64,000 nucleotides of DNA from Klebsiella sp. RHBSTW-00484 (GCF_013705725.1 NZ_CP055481.1:1240001-1304000); one strand, 5' to 3'. Shown: positions 11,418 to 23,149, counted from the first letter of the stretch. Numbers and translations: made by a program. Notes: a model not told the origin generated them from the sequence alone.

Positions 11418-11428
11418 GGAGGAGGGAA

Positions 11429-12760
11429 TTAACTCAAGTCCGCCATCAGCACTTTTGAACGGCGCTGATAGTTGTACATCTCTTTCTTGCTCTCCGGCAG
11501 CAGGTCGACGTCTACTGGGGTAAAGCCGCGCTCCTGGAACCAGTGAATGCTTCGGGTTGTCAGCACGAACAGCTTACTCAGGCCCATTTGCCTCGCCTGA
11601 GCGGCAATGCGCTCGAGCAGCACTTCTCCGCGCGATGAGCTACGGTAATCCGGATGCACCGCCACGCAGGCCATTTCACCGATTTTCTCTTCCGGGAACG
11701 GATAGAGGGCAGCGCAGGCGATAGTGGTGTTGTCACGCTGAATAATGGTGAATTTATCGATTTCCATCTCCAGTTGTTCGCGAGAACGCCGTACCAGGAT
11801 GCCCTGTTGCTCCAGTGGGCTAATCAGTTCAAGGATCCCGCCGATATCGTTGATGGTGGCGCGACGGATCTGTTCGGCGCTCTCCATCACAATCTGGGTA
11901 CCGATACCGTCGCGCGAGAACAGTTCCTGCAACAGCGTGCCGTCTTCCTGATAGCTGATCAGGTGACAGCGACGCACGCCGCTACGGCAGGCTTTGACCG
12001 CCCCGCGCAGGAAGCGCACCGTGCCGGAATTATAATCTTCGTCTGCTTCCAGCTCCTCAACCCGCGCCTGAGCTTCGTTGGGGAACAGTTCGGGAACGAT
12101 ATCGCCATTCTGGTCGTAGACCCCTTGCGACGAGCAGAAGCCGATCATTTTTTCGGCTTTCAGCTTAATCGCCAGTTGAGTGGCAATCTCTTCGGAAGTG
12201 AGGTTAAAGCTTTCGCCAGTGACCGACACCGCAACTGGCCCCATCAGCACAATCGCGCCGTTATCCAACTGGCGGTGAATGGCTTCTTCATCAATGCGCC
12301 GAATGCGTCCGCTGTGGCAATAATCCACGCCGTCATCTACCCCTAACGGCTGCGCGATCAGGAAGTTGCCGCTGACCACGTTGATATGGGCACCCTGCAA
12401 CGGCGTGTTGTTCAGGCTCATAGACAGGCGAGCGGTAATTTCCAGCTGCAGCATGCCCGCCGCTTGCTTAACCAGCTCAAGCGTTTTGGCGTCAGTCACT
12501 CGGGTCTGTTTGTGATAAACCGGCTCGTGACGATGCTCTGCCAGGTTGGCGTCAATCTGCGGGCGTGCGCCATAGACCACCACCAGGCGAATACCCAGGC
12601 TGTGAAGAAGGCCAATGTCATTGACTATACTAGAAAAATTATCATGCTCGATGGCTTCTCCGCCCAGCATGATGACAAACGTTTTACCCCGATGGGCGTT
12701 AATATAGGGGACAGAATGGCGGAATCCCTCTACCAGTTCGGTGCGACGTTCCTTCACCAT
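11429..12760 (-). CDS. argA: N-acetylglutamate synthase (amino-acid acetyltransferase)
   Basis: 443 residues, the same length as E. coli ArgA. It acetylates glutamate with acetyl-CoA, the first step of arginine synthesis. An N-terminal amino-acid-kinase-like domain (about 1-280, with [15 protein letters not shown] and [11 protein letters not shown]) carries the arginine feedback site in this family. A C-terminal GNAT domain (about 295-440, with [19 protein letters not shown]) is catalytic. It is read divergently from amiC. The two ARG boxes just upstream show that it belongs to the ArgR regulon. Confidence 0.96.
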   Translation of the reverse strand: MVKERRTELVEGFRHSVPYINAHRGKTFVIMLGGEAIEHDNFSSIVNDIGLLHSLGIRLVVVYGARPQIDANLAEHRHEPVYHKQTRVTDAKTLELVKQAAGMLQLEITARLSMSLNNTPLQGAHINVVSGNFLIAQPLGVDDGVDYCHSGRIRRIDEEAIHRQLDNGAIVLMGPVAVSVTGESFNLTSEEIATQLAIKLKAEKMIGFCSSQGVYDQNGDIVPELFPNEAQARVEELEADEDYNSGTVRFLRGAVKACRSGVRRCHLISYQEDGTLLQELFSRDGIGTQIVMESAEQIRRATINDIGGILELISPLEQQGILVRRSREQLEMEIDKFTIIQRDNTTIACAALYPFPEEKIGEMACVAVHPDYRSSSRGEVLLERIAAQARQMGLSKLFVLTTRSIHWFQERGFTPVDVDLLPESKKEMYNYQRRSKVLMADLS

Positions 12761-12771
12761 GACACAACCTC

Positions 12772-12810
12772 AATGCATGATTATTCGTAATTAGTGTATT
12801 TTTATTCTGT
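12772..12810. promoter_or_regulatory. Tandem ARG boxes (ArgR operator of argA)
   Basis: Two 18-bp matches to the ARG box consensus (TGAAT, four A/T, ATTCA): 12772-12789 with core TGCAT-gatt-ATTCG and 12793-12810 with core TGTAT-tttt-ATTCT. They are separated by exactly 3 bp, the spacing known for ArgR hexamer binding. They lie 12-50 bp upstream of the argA start codon, where they would cover the promoter. Each half-site departs from consensus by one or two bases. Confidence 0.8.
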
Positions 12811-12987
12811 TTTGCCGGTAAACGCAAGCGCCAATTTGTTGCTGAGTTGAGAAAGTAGTGTGAGCTAAATCAGGGTGTCAAAGATTGTTTACCCTTTTAT
12901 AGATGACAGGTTATACGCCTTTCGTTAAAGTTTCTGGTCAATCTGTTTGTTTTAAATACCAATGATTTCTTACTGCTTGGGAGTGGC

Positions 12988-14241
12988 ATGTCGGGATACA
13001 AGTCAGAATTAAGCCGCCGCCGTTTTTTACAAGGGGCGGGCGCCATGTGGTTAATGAGTGTGAGTCCGGTTGGGTTGGCTGCCGCGGCGCAGGTTGTTGC
13101 CGTGCGCGTCTGGCCATCGTCGACCTACACGCGCGTCACCGTGGAGTCCAATCATATTCTGAAGTATCGGCAGTTTGCGCTCAGTAACCCTGAACGACTG
13201 GTCGTGGATCTGGAAGGCGTTAACCTCAACTCGGTGTTAAAAGGAATGGGCGGGCAGATTCGCGGCGACGATCCTTATATTCAGTCCGCTCGCGTGGGTC
13301 AGTTCGATCCGCAAACCGTGCGTATGGTCTTTGAGCTGAAACAGAACGTGAAACCTCAGCTCTTTGCGCTGGCCCCGGTTGCTGGTTTTAAAGAGCGTCT
13401 GGTGATGGATCTCTACCCCTCCAATGCCACCGATGTGCAGGATCCGCTGCTGGCGCTGCTTGAGGATTACAATAAAGGCGATCTTCAGCGTCAGGTTCCC
13501 CCTGCGGAAAGCGGGCCGAAACCGGGTAAAGCCGGGCGCGATCGGCCGATCGTGATTATGCTCGACCCCGGCCACGGTGGTGAAGACTCTGGTGCTGTGG
13601 GGAAATATCGCACTCGCGAAAAAGACGTGGTGCTACAAATTGCCCGACGGCTGCGCGCGCTGATCGAGAAAGAGGGCAATATGAAGGTCTATATGACCCG
13701 CAACGAGGATGTCTTTATCCCGCTGAAGGTGCGCGTTGCCAAGGCGCAAAAGCAGCGTGCCGACCTGTTTGTCTCTATTCACGCCGATGCATTTACCAGC
13801 CGACAGCCCAGCGGCTCTTCGGTCTTTGCGCTGTCGACCAAGGGGGCCACCAGTACTGCGGCGAAGTTTCTGGCTCAGACCCAGAACGCCTCGGATCTGA
13901 TTGGCGGCGTAAGCAAAAGCGGCGATCGCTACGTCGATCACACAATGTTCGACATGGTGCAGTCGCTGACCATCGCCGATAGCCTGAAGTTTGGCAAGGC
14001 GGTGTTGGAAAAGATGGGCAATATTAATAACCTGCACAAGAATCGCGTTGAGCAGGCGGGCTTCGCGGTGCTGAAAGCGCCGGATATTCCATCGATTCTG
14101 GTGGAAACCGCGTTTATCAGTAACGTCGAAGAAGAGCGTAAATTGAAAACGGCGAAATTCCAGCAGCAGGTTGCTGAGTCGATTCTGGCAGGGATTAAAG
14201 CCTACTTCGCCGACGGCGCGACGCTGGCAAGGCGAGGGTAA
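12988..14241 (+). CDS. amiC: N-acetylmuramoyl-L-alanine amidase AmiC
   Basis: 417-residue periplasmic amidase that splits septal peptidoglycan during daughter-cell separation. The N terminus is a twin-arginine signal (SRRRFLQ at about residues 9-15, then a hydrophobic stretch to about 33). An AMIN domain (about 40-145) targets it to the septum. The amidase_3 domain (about 187-408) shows the zinc ligands H196 ([10 protein letters not shown]), E211, H265 (SIHADAF) and E373 (VETAFISN). In E. coli it is activated by NlpD. In E. coli the tRNA-Met genes and mltA follow directly; here a 37-kb metabolic block intervenes. Confidence 0.96.
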   Translation: MSGYKSELSRRRFLQGAGAMWLMSVSPVGLAAAAQVVAVRVWPSSTYTRVTVESNHILKYRQFALSNPERLVVDLEGVNLNSVLKGMGGQIRGDDPYIQSARVGQFDPQTVRMVFELKQNVKPQLFALAPVAGFKERLVMDLYPSNATDVQDPLLALLEDYNKGDLQRQVPPAESGPKPGKAGRDRPIVIMLDPGHGGEDSGAVGKYRTREKDVVLQIARRLRALIEKEGNMKVYMTRNEDVFIPLKVRVAKAQKQRADLFVSIHADAFTSRQPSGSSVFALSTKGATSTAAKFLAQTQNASDLIGGVSKSGDRYVDHTMFDMVQSLTIADSLKFGKAVLEKMGNINNLHKNRVEQAGFAVLKAPDIPSILVETAFISNVEEERKLKTAKFQQQVAESILAGIKAYFADGATLARRG

Positions 14242-14257
14242 CGCAACAGGAATGTAA

Positions 14258-15337
14258 ATGGCTCTATTGAAGAGCGCGCACGGCGGAAACGTCCGCGAGG
14301 CCGCCGCGCTATTGGGTATCTCTGCGGAACAATTGCTGGATTTTAGCGCCAATATAAATCCACTGGGGATGCCGGAAAGTTTAAAGCGTGCCATCATCGA
14401 CAATATGGCCTGTGCTGAACGCTATCCTGATGTTGAATACCAGCAACTGCATCTCGCGCTGGCGGAGCATCACCAGGTTCCCGCCTCATGGATCCTCGCC
14501 GGAAATGGCGAAACCGAAGCGATCTTTACCCTCGTTCAGGGTCTGAAGCCGCGACAGGCGATGATCGTTACGCCGGGCTTTGCTGAGTATCGCCGGGCGC
14601 TGCAATCTGTCGACTGCACGGTGCGGGAGTTTCTTCTGCATGAAGAGGATGGTTGGCAGCTGACTGGCGCTATCCTTGATGCCCTGACGCCGGATCTGGA
14701 CTGCTTATTCCTCTGCACGCCAAATAACCCGACCGGACTGCTACCCGAACGTCGTCTGCTCGAATTAATTGCGCAGCGTTGTCAATCGTTGGGAATCGCG
14801 CTGATTCTTGATGAAGCGTTTATCGATTTTATTTCCGATGAGCCGGGATTTATTCCGCTTCTGCGCGATAACCCACACGTATGGGTGTTGCGTTCGCTCA
14901 CCAAGTTTTATGCCATCCCCGGCCTGCGCCTGGGGTATCTGGTCAATGGTGATGAACGGGCGGTGGCGCGAATGCGCGAGCGACAGATGCCGTGGTCGAT
15001 TAACGCCTTTGCTGCGCTGGCGGGTGAAATCATTCTTCAGGATAGCGACTATCAACAGAAAACCTGGCTGTGGCTGGAGGAAGAGGGGCAGCGTTTTTAC
15101 CATCAACTGCGCCATATTCCCGGCCTGACGGTTTATCCTGGCCGGGCCAACTATTTGTTTTTGCGTTGCGACGTGCCGGACCTTGACCTGCAATATGCCA
15201 TGCTGCAACAGCATATCTTGATCCGCAGTTGTGCCAATTATCCGGGGCTGGACGGGCGCTACTTCCGCGTCGCGATCCGCAGCCAGCAGGAAAACACCCA
15301 GTTGCTAACGGCTTTCAGTCGGGTATTTAGCGGGTAG
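14258..15337 (+). CDS. cobD: L-threonine-O-3-phosphate decarboxylase CobD
   Basis: 359-residue PLP enzyme of the class I/II aminotransferase fold that makes (R)-1-amino-2-propanol O-2-phosphate, the linker attached by CbiB. The PLP lysine is K216 in [17 protein letters not shown], the position known in Salmonella Cob[11 protein letters not shown] supplies the Asp contacting the pyridine nitrogen. It starts 16 bp after amiC behind an AGGA site and may ride on amiC transcription. It converges on pduX, whose product (L-threonine phosphate) is its substrate, so the two consecutive enzymes meet tail to tail. Confidence 0.93.
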   Translation: MALLKSAHGGNVREAAALLGISAEQLLDFSANINPLGMPESLKRAIIDNMACAERYPDVEYQQLHLALAEHHQVPASWILAGNGETEAIFTLVQGLKPRQAMIVTPGFAEYRRALQSVDCTVREFLLHEEDGWQLTGAILDALTPDLDCLFLCTPNNPTGLLPERRLLELIAQRCQSLGIALILDEAFIDFISDEPGFIPLLRDNPHVWVLRSLTKFYAIPGLRLGYLVNGDERAVARMRERQMPWSINAFAALAGEIILQDSDYQQKTWLWLEEEGQRFYHQLRHIPGLTVYPGRANYLFLRCDVPDLDLQYAMLQQHILIRSCANYPGLDGRYFRVAIRSQQENTQLLTAFSRVFSG

Positions 15338-15386
15338 ATACCTGCCTGTTATATCGCCGGGGCTATACCCGCCATGCGTGGATTTT

Positions 15387-15545
15387 CCCGGCTTGCGCTG
15401 CGCTTAGCCGGGCTACCGATTCACAGTCGCCTACGGTCCGGTAGCCCGGGTAAGGCGTTTACGCCGCGACCCGGGAATTCCGGCCACGAGTTCGTGTAGT
15501 TTGGGGTCTGGTAGCCCGGACAGGTGCGCAGCACCGCCTCCGGGA
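15387..15545. repeat. Cluster of three REP-type palindromes between cobD and pduX
   Basis: Three GC-rich imperfect palindromes lie in the convergent cobD-pduX gap: 15387-15417, 15438-15479 and 15510-15545. The last two share GTAGCCCGG starts. The middle unit (GTAGCCCGGGTAAGGCG ... CGCGACCCGGGAATTCC) is almost repeated at 53282-53322. This is a BIME-like array that could protect or end both transcripts. The rest of the 230-bp gap shows nothing else. Confidence 0.8.
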
Positions 15546-15567
15546 ATATGGTCGCAGGAGAGTGGCG

Positions 15568-16434
15568 CTAGCGCCGCTCGACGCCGCCCTGCACCATGCG
15601 CAGCAGGTGTTGCTCGGGCCAGTATTCGCTTAGCCGTGTTTCCACCAGCCGCCGCTGCAAATACTCAATATCGTGACGTTCACGGTCGAGCATCAGGCCA
15701 ACAACGCTACCGCTGTGCGCCACGTTCAGGCCGTATAAATCACACTCTTCCACCAGCGCCAGCAGCGCATTAAACCCCGGTTTTGGCAGCAGGTGCTGGC
15801 TGGCGATGGCGCTGAGCGTTGCCGCTTCTCCCATGCAACGGGGGTCATCCGTCTGACAGGCCTGCTGGATTTTCTCCCAAGCCTGTTGCAGGGCGGCAGA
15901 ATGAGCGTGCAGCTTTTCAAGTCTGGGAAGGCGGTGATAATCAGTAGTCAGCAGCGTGGCGGGGCTTTCAAGTACCAGCAGATCAAGCTGAGGCTGAGAA
16001 TGGCAGGCTATTTGCGTTTCGGCGGTGTTGTGATCGAACAGCGTAAGCTGACGGAACAGGGTGCTGTCGGTCGGTTCCAGAGAAACGCACAGTTGGGCAA
16101 GGGTGGTTTCATCCAGCGGATGACCGAGATGATGCGCGGTAGCTACCGCCGTTGCGGCGATATCCGCAGTGCTGCTGGCCATGCCTTTGGCAACCGGAAT
16201 GGTGGAGAAAATGTCGATGCGAATCTCTTTGCTGAGGTCAGCCGGATAGCGCCAGTAGTTCAGTAGCCTGTCGACCATTGCCCGTGAAAGCGGACGCTCA
16301 TCCGCACGAGGTGAACCGTAGTCCACCTCGACGGTGCTGTACCAGTCAACGGGGCAGGATACCAGCTTCTCGCTGCCGAGGATCCAGCCCTGGATGAGTT
16401 CGCCACAGGAGGCGGGGCATTGCGCAACAGCCAC
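15568..16434 (-). CDS. pduX: L-threonine kinase PduX (start altered by an ERIC)
   Basis: 288-residue GHMP kinase that phosphorylates L-threonine to L-threonine O-3-phosphate for the cobalamin aminopropanol linker. The GHMP glycine/serine-rich motif PVAKGMASSTADIAA and the C-terminal GLNVAHSGSVVGLML are present. The only start downstream of the in-frame TGA (16455-16453) is GTG at 16434, with an AAGGTGA site at about 16441-16447. Sense codons between that stop and the GTG read VKGENV, resembling residues just before MAVAQ in the longer Salmonella PduX as I recall it. An ERIC seems to have cut off the original first residues. Function is probably kept, since the kinase core is whole. Confidence 0.9.
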   Translation of the reverse strand: MAVAQCPASCGELIQGWILGSEKLVSCPVDWYSTVEVDYGSPRADERPLSRAMVDRLLNYWRYPADLSKEIRIDIFSTIPVAKGMASSTADIAATAVATAHHLGHPLDETTLAQLCVSLEPTDSTLFRQLTLFDHNTAETQIACHSQPQLDLLVLESPATLLTTDYHRLPRLEKLHAHSAALQQAWEKIQQACQTDDPRCMGEAATLSAIASQHLLPKPGFNALLALVEECDLYGLNVAHSGSVVGLMLDRERHDIEYLQRRLVETRLSEYWPEQHLLRMVQGGVERR

Positions 16435-16445
16435 GTTTTCACCTT

Positions 16446-16639
16446 TTACCCGTCATACTTCAAGCTACATATGCGTTGGCTGCTCTCATTCACCCCAGTC
16501 ACTTACTTATGTAAGCTCCTGGGGATTAATGAGAGGCTCCTGCCTCTCACCGGAGGCCAGCCTTCGGCTGGTCAAATTCGTTCCCGACGAATTTGTCACT
16601 CGCTTGCCGCCTTCCTGTAACTTGAATTATTTAGGGTAA
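16446..16639. repeat. ERIC element with internal insert, between pduW and pduX
   Basis: About 194 bp bounded by inverted ends (TTTACCC ... GGGTAAA). It contains the ERIC core (CAGTCACTTACTTATGTAAG then CTCCTGGGGATTA) and a roughly 70-bp insert made of small hairpins (GAGAGGCTCCTGCCTCTC; GCCAGCCTTCGGCTGGTC; AAATTCGTTCCCGACGAATTTG). It separates the last two pdu genes. Its left end runs into the pduX ribosome binding site. Confidence 0.88.
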
Positions 16640-16718
16640 ATCATCAGAATTTAAAACGCATAGTGTCATGCCGATCCCGCTATTTCCATGATTCACCGCA
16701 ACTTGCCGGGCGACGAAC

Positions 16719-18370
<1,652 letters not shown>

Positions 18371-18374
18371 TGGC

Positions 18375-18725
18375 TTACGTCCGGGTGATCGAACAGGTGG
18401 TGAACTGCATCATTTCGCCCAGCGTGCGCGTCACCTGCTTGAGGGCATATTCGACGGCGGAAACATCGCCGGTCAACACCACCGCGCCGGTAAAGCGATC
18501 GAGAAAACCAATCTCCACCGCGCCGGATTTGGTGGCGATATCGCAGGCGATAATCGACGCTTCGCTCGGCGTGATGGTAAGGATGCCAATGGCGGAAACC
18601 GCATCCGGCAGGCCCAGCTTCTTAAAGAGATCTTTCCCTGGATTGGCAATCAGGTGCGCGAGGGTGACCTGTTTCCCCGGCACGTATTCCTGAATCATGC
18701 GATCCGTTGTCGGTTGTCTTTCCAT
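18375..18725 (-). CDS. pduU: Microcompartment shell protein PduU
   Basis: 116-residue BMC-domain shell protein of the circularly permuted type. It forms hexamers whose central face is capped by an N-terminal beta barrel and is the docking point for PduV. The ATG at 18725 overlaps the pduT stop as TAATG and gives the family's usual length; an in-frame start 24 nt upstream would add eight poorly matching residues (MATDGGGI). The sequence from [19 protein letters not shown] to the C-terminal CSITRT follows Salmonella PduU almost residue for residue. Confidence 0.95.
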   Translation of the reverse strand: MERQPTTDRMIQEYVPGKQVTLAHLIANPGKDLFKKLGLPDAVSAIGILTITPSEASIIACDIATKSGAVEIGFLDRFTGAVVLTGDVSAVEYALKQVTRTLGEMMQFTTCSITRT

Positions 18726-19279
18726 TATCCCTCCACCATCTGTCGCCACATGGCTTCATGCGGGCGCGGGATCACCGAACGGTAAACCAGCAGCCCTTTC
18801 TCGCCTGCGCTTTCGCTGGCAACCGTTACGGCGTTATTGACGTCAGAAACGTCGCCCGCCACCACCATGTAGCACTTACCGCCGATGCCGAATGCCATAT
18901 GCACTCTTACCAGGGTGACGTTTGAGGCTTTCACCGCCCGGTCCGCGGCGCTAATGCAGGCCGCTACGCTCCAGGTTTCGACGATGCCGACCGCCTGGCG
19001 TTTTTCGACGCTGTTCAGGCCGCTGATCGCCGGGAGAATGCTGGGATGGATGTTCGCCAGCACCATGCTGTCGACGAGCATCTCGCCCGCCAGCGACGTG
19101 CCGGTTTCAATGGCCTGCTGGAGCGCGCCGATATCGCCGCCCAGCATCAGTAAAAACTTACCTGGGCAGATGGTCTTGCTGACCAGTAAATCGACGTTGG
19201 CGCTTTTCAGCATTGCATCACCAAGCTCCATGCCTTTGGCGATGCTGGTGAGTTCTAAAATTCCTATAGCCTGAGACAT
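18725..19279 (-). CDS. pduT: Microcompartment shell protein PduT with [4Fe-4S] site
   Basis: 184-residue tandem-BMC trimeric shell protein. Cys108 (WSVAACISA), the known ligand of the pore [4Fe-4S] cluster, is present, as is Cys38 (KTICPG). PduT is thought to pass electrons across the shell, probably with PduS. The start [16 protein letters not shown] at 19279 gives the Salmonella length; the longer open frame upstream overlaps pduS and is arginine-rich noise. It lies 2 nt from the pduS stop. Confidence 0.95.
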   Translation of the reverse strand: MSQAIGILELTSIAKGMELGDAMLKSANVDLLVSKTICPGKFLLMLGGDIGALQQAIETGTSLAGEMLVDSMVLANIHPSILPAISGLNSVEKRQAVGIVETWSVAACISAADRAVKASNVTLVRVHMAFGIGGKCYMVVAGDVSDVNNAVTVASESAGEKGLLVYRSVIPRPHEAMWRQMVEG

Positions 19280-19281
19280 GG

Positions 19282-20637
19282 TTAACCTCTTACAACCGTG
19301 ATGGCCTGTTCGCTGATGGCCGATACAACGCCGTCGATGCTGGCGTGAATCGGCGCGCCTAATGCACCTGCCGGGACATCGGCAATGCACTGTCCGCGCG
19401 TGACGCGTTCCCCTTGCGTGACATTCGGCACCGCGCTGGCACCAATATGCTGGCGCAGCTGCAAGGTCACTGTTTCCACTGACGGTTCGTCAGCGCAGAG
19501 CGGCGCTTCCTGATACCAGGGGCTGAGCCCGAGTTTGGCGATCAGCCGCTTCACCGGCACCAGGCGATATTTCGCCATCTCATCGGCCGGATACAGCGGC
19601 CCTTCGTAGCGCTGGTTTTGCGCCCGCAGCTCGCGTTTCAGCATCCGGTTGATGCGCATCGGTGAGATCCCCACCGGGCAGGCCACGCTTTCACAAACGT
19701 TGCATTCCGAGCAGGTAAGGGCGCTCAGCAGCAGCTGCGGCGTGGCGGCCTGGTGAAAGTTCACTGCCCGAACCAGCAGGTGCGGGGAGAGTTCGTGGCC
19801 AATCAAATGCCGCGGGCAGAGATCGGTGCACAGACGGCACTGCTCGCAGACGGTACGCGCGACGGAAAGCACCGTGCGCTCGTCCTGCATTCGCCGCTGG
19901 ATAAGCGGATGGCTTTTCGGTAGCACCAGCAGACCACCGGTGGTTTTGGTCACCGGGTTATCCAGCGAGGTAATCAGGCCGCCCATCATCGGGCCGCCGT
20001 TAATAAAACCGGGGTCGTCAACCGTTGCACCGCCCGCCAGCGCTAATACTTCGCGCAACGACATGCCGATGGGGACGGTAACGGTCAACGGCCTGGCGAC
20101 CGCGCCGTTCACGGTCAACGTGCGGCGGGTCACCGGAAACTGCTGCTCGACCGCCCGGGCAATATTAAGGATCGTTTGCACGTTATTGACGACTACGCCA
20201 ACGCTGGCTGGTAGCGCTGCCGGGGCGACCCGGCGGCCGGTTGCCATCCAGATGGTCAGCACTTCATCGCCCGCCGGATAGACATCCGGCAGGATATGCA
20301 GGCGGATACCGGCAGGCAGCAGCGGGGTTAATGCGTCGATGGCCTGGCGGTATTTCTCTTTCAGGGCGATAACCCCTTCGCGCGCGCCGGTTGCCGTCAT
20401 CGCATATTGCACGCCGCGTACCAGACGCGCGGCCTGCTGCCACATCAGCTGCTGGTCAACTTTGAGCATCGGTTCACACTCGGCGGCGTTCACCAGGAAA
20501 ATTTCCACCTGCGCCTGTAGCTTTACGTGGGCGGGAAAGCCTGCGCCACCTGCGCCGACGACGCCCGCCGCGCGAACGCGCTCGCGAATTTCATCAGCGC
20601 TATAAGACATTTCAACGGCGTTGATGGCGGTACTCAT
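19282..20637 (-). CDS. pduS: Cobalamin reductase PduS
   Basis: 451-residue flavin and iron-sulfur protein related to RnfC/Nqo1. It reduces cob(III)alamin for reactivation inside the compartment. [13 protein letters not shown] (about 26-38) is the nucleotide-binding glycine loop. Two 4Fe-4S motifs follow: [12 protein letters not shown] and [14 protein letters not shown] lipoyl/RnfC-like C terminus ends the protein. It overlaps pduQ by 4 nt and precedes pduT, its likely electron partner. It works with PduO, which adds the adenosyl group. Confidence 0.94.
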   Translation of the reverse strand: MSTAINAVEMSYSADEIRERVRAAGVVGAGGAGFPAHVKLQAQVEIFLVNAAECEPMLKVDQQLMWQQAARLVRGVQYAMTATGAREGVIALKEKYRQAIDALTPLLPAGIRLHILPDVYPAGDEVLTIWMATGRRVAPAALPASVGVVVNNVQTILNIARAVEQQFPVTRRTLTVNGAVARPLTVTVPIGMSLREVLALAGGATVDDPGFINGGPMMGGLITSLDNPVTKTTGGLLVLPKSHPLIQRRMQDERTVLSVARTVCEQCRLCTDLCPRHLIGHELSPHLLVRAVNFHQAATPQLLLSALTCSECNVCESVACPVGISPMRINRMLKRELRAQNQRYEGPLYPADEMAKYRLVPVKRLIAKLGLSPWYQEAPLCADEPSVETVTLQLRQHIGASAVPNVTQGERVTRGQCIADVPAGALGAPIHASIDGVVSAISEQAITVVRG

Positions 20638-21746
20638 AGCAGTTCCTCCAGCAGTTCCCGAATGGCTTCGGCATTAGCCGGACGCGGGTTGGTGCGTAGG
20701 GTGACGTCAGCCAGCGCAGCCTGCACCATCGCTGGAATGCGCGCGGAAAAGTCGGATTTTCCTTCTTTAAGCGCAGCGGCCAGTGAGGGAAGGGCGCAGC
20801 GTTGCTTAAGCAGTTCGATTTGCTGAATCAGCGCATTGATCGCCGCGATATCATTAGCTTCTGCCGGGCAAAAACCACAGGTCTTCGCCATCCGCGCGTA
20901 GCGTTTGGCGGCACGCGGGTCACCCGCGTTAAAACGAATCACCGTCGTGAGCAGCAGCGCATTAGCCAGCCCGTGCGGCAGATGAAACTGTCCGCCGAGC
21001 TGGTGAGCTATCGCGTGATTAAGCCCCAAACCCGCCTGACTGAACGCCATCCCCGCCAGTGTTGAAGCATTGTGCATTTTCCCGCGCGTCGCTACGCAGT
21101 CACCTTTTTCCACCGCCGTGGGCAGATACTGGAACACCAGTTTGGCGGCTTTTTCCGCCAGCGCGTCGGTAAAGTCGCTGGCGTGCGGTGATACCCAGGC
21201 CTCCAGGGCGTGGGTCAACACGTCCATACCGGTGTTGGCGGTAATCTGCGGCGGTACGCTGACCACCAGCTCCGGGTCGAGGATCGCCATATCCGGATAC
21301 AGCGCATTGTTGAACAGCGGGTACTTGATACCTTTATCAGGATCGCTGATCACGCAGGCGCTGGTGACTTCCGAACCGGTGCCGCTGGTGGTCGGGATCG
21401 CTACGCAGGTTTCGATGTTGATCCCGCTCTGCTGGCTAAACCAGACGATGGCCTTCGCCGCGTCCATTGCCGAGCCGCCGCCGAAACCGATCACCACCTG
21501 CGGTTGCAGAGCCTGCATTTGCGCAATGCCCTGCACCACGGTGTGGATGGTGGGGTCCGGCGTTATCTCGCTAAAGACGCTGATGCGGTTATCTGCGGGC
21601 AGCGCGTTGCGCAGGGTATCCAGCAGCGGCGAGCGTGCCAGAAACCCATCGCAGATTATCCAGATGTGCTTGTTGGTAAAGCGCTTAAGCACCGCCAGAC
21701 TGCCCTGACCGCTGTACAACCGCGTTTGTAGTGAGAAAGTATTCAT
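20634..21746 (-). CDS. pduQ: Propanol dehydrogenase PduQ
   Basis: 370-residue iron-containing group III alcohol dehydrogenase that reduces propionaldehyde to 1-propanol and regenerates NAD+ inside the compartment. Seen: the nucleotide-binding region VVIGFGGGSAMDAAKA, TSGTGSEVT, and metal-ligand segments DVLTHALEAW and LNHAIAHQLGGQFHLPHG. It balances the NADH made by PduP. It starts 11 bp after pduP. Confidence 0.95.
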   Translation of the reverse strand: MNTFSLQTRLYSGQGSLAVLKRFTNKHIWIICDGFLARSPLLDTLRNALPADNRISVFSEITPDPTIHTVVQGIAQMQALQPQVVIGFGGGSAMDAAKAIVWFSQQSGINIETCVAIPTTSGTGSEVTSACVISDPDKGIKYPLFNNALYPDMAILDPELVVSVPPQITANTGMDVLTHALEAWVSPHASDFTDALAEKAAKLVFQYLPTAVEKGDCVATRGKMHNASTLAGMAFSQAGLGLNHAIAHQLGGQFHLPHGLANALLLTTVIRFNAGDPRAAKRYARMAKTCGFCPAEANDIAAINALIQQIELLKQRCALPSLAAALKEGKSDFSARIPAMVQAALADVTLRTNPRPANAEAIRELLEELL

Positions 21747-21757
21747 CGCGACCTCGG

Positions 21758-23149
21758 TTAGCGGATGGAGAAGCCGTTGGTCAGCACGCAGCGCCGTGAG
21801 CGAGCAAAGGTTCGCGCCGACGTGGTCCCTTCACCGGTTGGCGTGGCGATAGTGAAGGTGGTAAACCCTTCGCCGCCGACGCCAATCCCGGCATAGGATG
21901 GGCCGTTTTTAACGAATATTGAGGTTTGCAGGGTGCGCGCTGCGAGGTTCAGGCGCGACACGTTCTGCGAGTGCATGATCGCGGTGTGATGCAGCCCCTC
22001 TTCAACCTTCAGTGCTAGCGTCAGCGCGCTATCGAAATCGCTGACTTTTACCACCGGCAGCATCGGCATCAGCTGTTCGCTGGTCACCCACGGATCGTCG
22101 GCGTTGACGATGCCAATCAGCAGACGAGGCGCTTTGGCAGGAACGGCGATCCCGGCGGCTTCCAGCATGGCTGACGGGCTTTTCCCGACCAGCTTTTTAT
22201 TGGCCTGGCCTTCTGGCAGGCAGGCGGCGCGGAGTTTGTCGGTATCGGCAGGACTTAGCAGCAGCGCGCCGAAGGTCTGCATTTGCTGCACCAGGCGGTC
22301 GGCGACGCTCTCCACCACAATCAGGCTCTTTTCAGCAATGCAGGGCAGGTTGTAATCGAATGAAGCGCCGTTGATGATATCTTCCGCAGCCTTCACCAGA
22401 TCGGCCGTTTCATCGACGATACAAGGCGGGTTGCCCGCGCCTGCGCCAATCACTTTCTTACCGCTCTTCATTCCCATCGCCACAATGCCCGGCCCGCCGG
22501 TAATAGCGAGTACCGCAATTCGCGGGTGGGCCATCATCTGCTGGGTGGCTTCGAAAGTTGGCTCTGCGACGGTAACCACCAGGTTGCGGATGCCGCAGCA
22601 GCGGAAAGCAATCTCTTCAATCAGGCTGATAAGCTTGAGAGAGACCTTTTTCGCTCCCGGATGCGGGCTAAAGTAGACGCTGTTGCCCGCTGCCAGCATG
22701 CTGATGCTGTTGTTGATGATGGTTTCCGTCGGGTTGGTGCTTGGGGCGACCGAACCGATGACGCCAAACGGTGAGTATTCAAAGAGCACCATGCCGCCGT
22801 CGCCGGTCAGCGCGGTAGTGGTGAGGTCTTCTACGCCCGGGGTGTTATCCAGCGCAGCCTTGTTTTTCAGAAACTTATCTTCTTTATTGCCCATGCCCGT
22901 TTCATTGGCGCTCTCTTCCGCCAGCGCGGCGAGAAGCGGCGTCAGCTCCTGACGCATTGCGCTGATGATTGCGCTGCGCGTTTTCAGCGGGCACTGCTGG
23001 TAACGTAAGAACGCCTGGTGCGCGGCGTCGATTGCCTCGCTGACGGACTGGAAGATCCCTTTGCCCTGAGGCTGGCTCGGCGTTTGCTCCGGGGTCAGTT
23101 GCTCGCTGAGAATGGTGCGAATGAGGGTTTCGAGTTCAGAAGTATTCAT
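21758..23149 (-). CDS. pduP: CoA-acylating propionaldehyde dehydrogenase PduP
   Basis: 463-residue aldehyde dehydrogenase superfamily member converting propionaldehyde, CoA and NAD+ to propionyl-CoA. The first 18 residues (MNTSELETLIRTILSEQL) form the amphipathic helix known to target PduP into the microcompartment, followed by a proline/glutamine-rich linker. The catalytic Cys is residue 270 in FDYNLPCIAEKS. ITGGPGIVAMGMKSGKK and GAGAGNPPCIVD are typical of the acylating group. The start overlaps the pduO end by 4 nt. Confidence 0.96.
   Translation of the reverse strand: MNTSELETLIRTILSEQLTPEQTPSQPQGKGIFQSVSEAIDAAHQAFLRYQQCPLKTRSAIISAMRQELTPLLAALAEESANETGMGNKEDKFLKNKAALDNTPGVEDLTTTALTGDGGMVLFEYSPFGVIGSVAPSTNPTETIINNSISMLAAGNSVYFSPHPGAKKVSLKLISLIEEIAFRCCGIRNLVVTVAEPTFEATQQMMAHPRIAVLAITGGPGIVAMGMKSGKKVIGAGAGNPPCIVDETADLVKAAEDIINGASFDYNLPCIAEKSLIVVESVADRLVQQMQTFGALLLSPADTDKLRAACLPEGQANKKLVGKSPSAMLEAAGIAVPAKAPRLLIGIVNADDPWVTSEQLMPMLPVVKVSDFDSALTLALKVEEGLHHTAIMHSQNVSRLNLAARTLQTSIFVKNGPSYAGIGVGGEGFTTFTIATPTGEGTTSARTFARSRRCVLTNGFSIR

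Noticed and set aside
11654-12346. 230-codon frame opposite argA
   Set aside because: Shadow of argA codons with low-complexity composition and no recognisable domain.
16420-16639. Short plus-strand frames in the pduW-pduX gap
   Set aside because: They translate an ERIC element; the repeat nature explains them.
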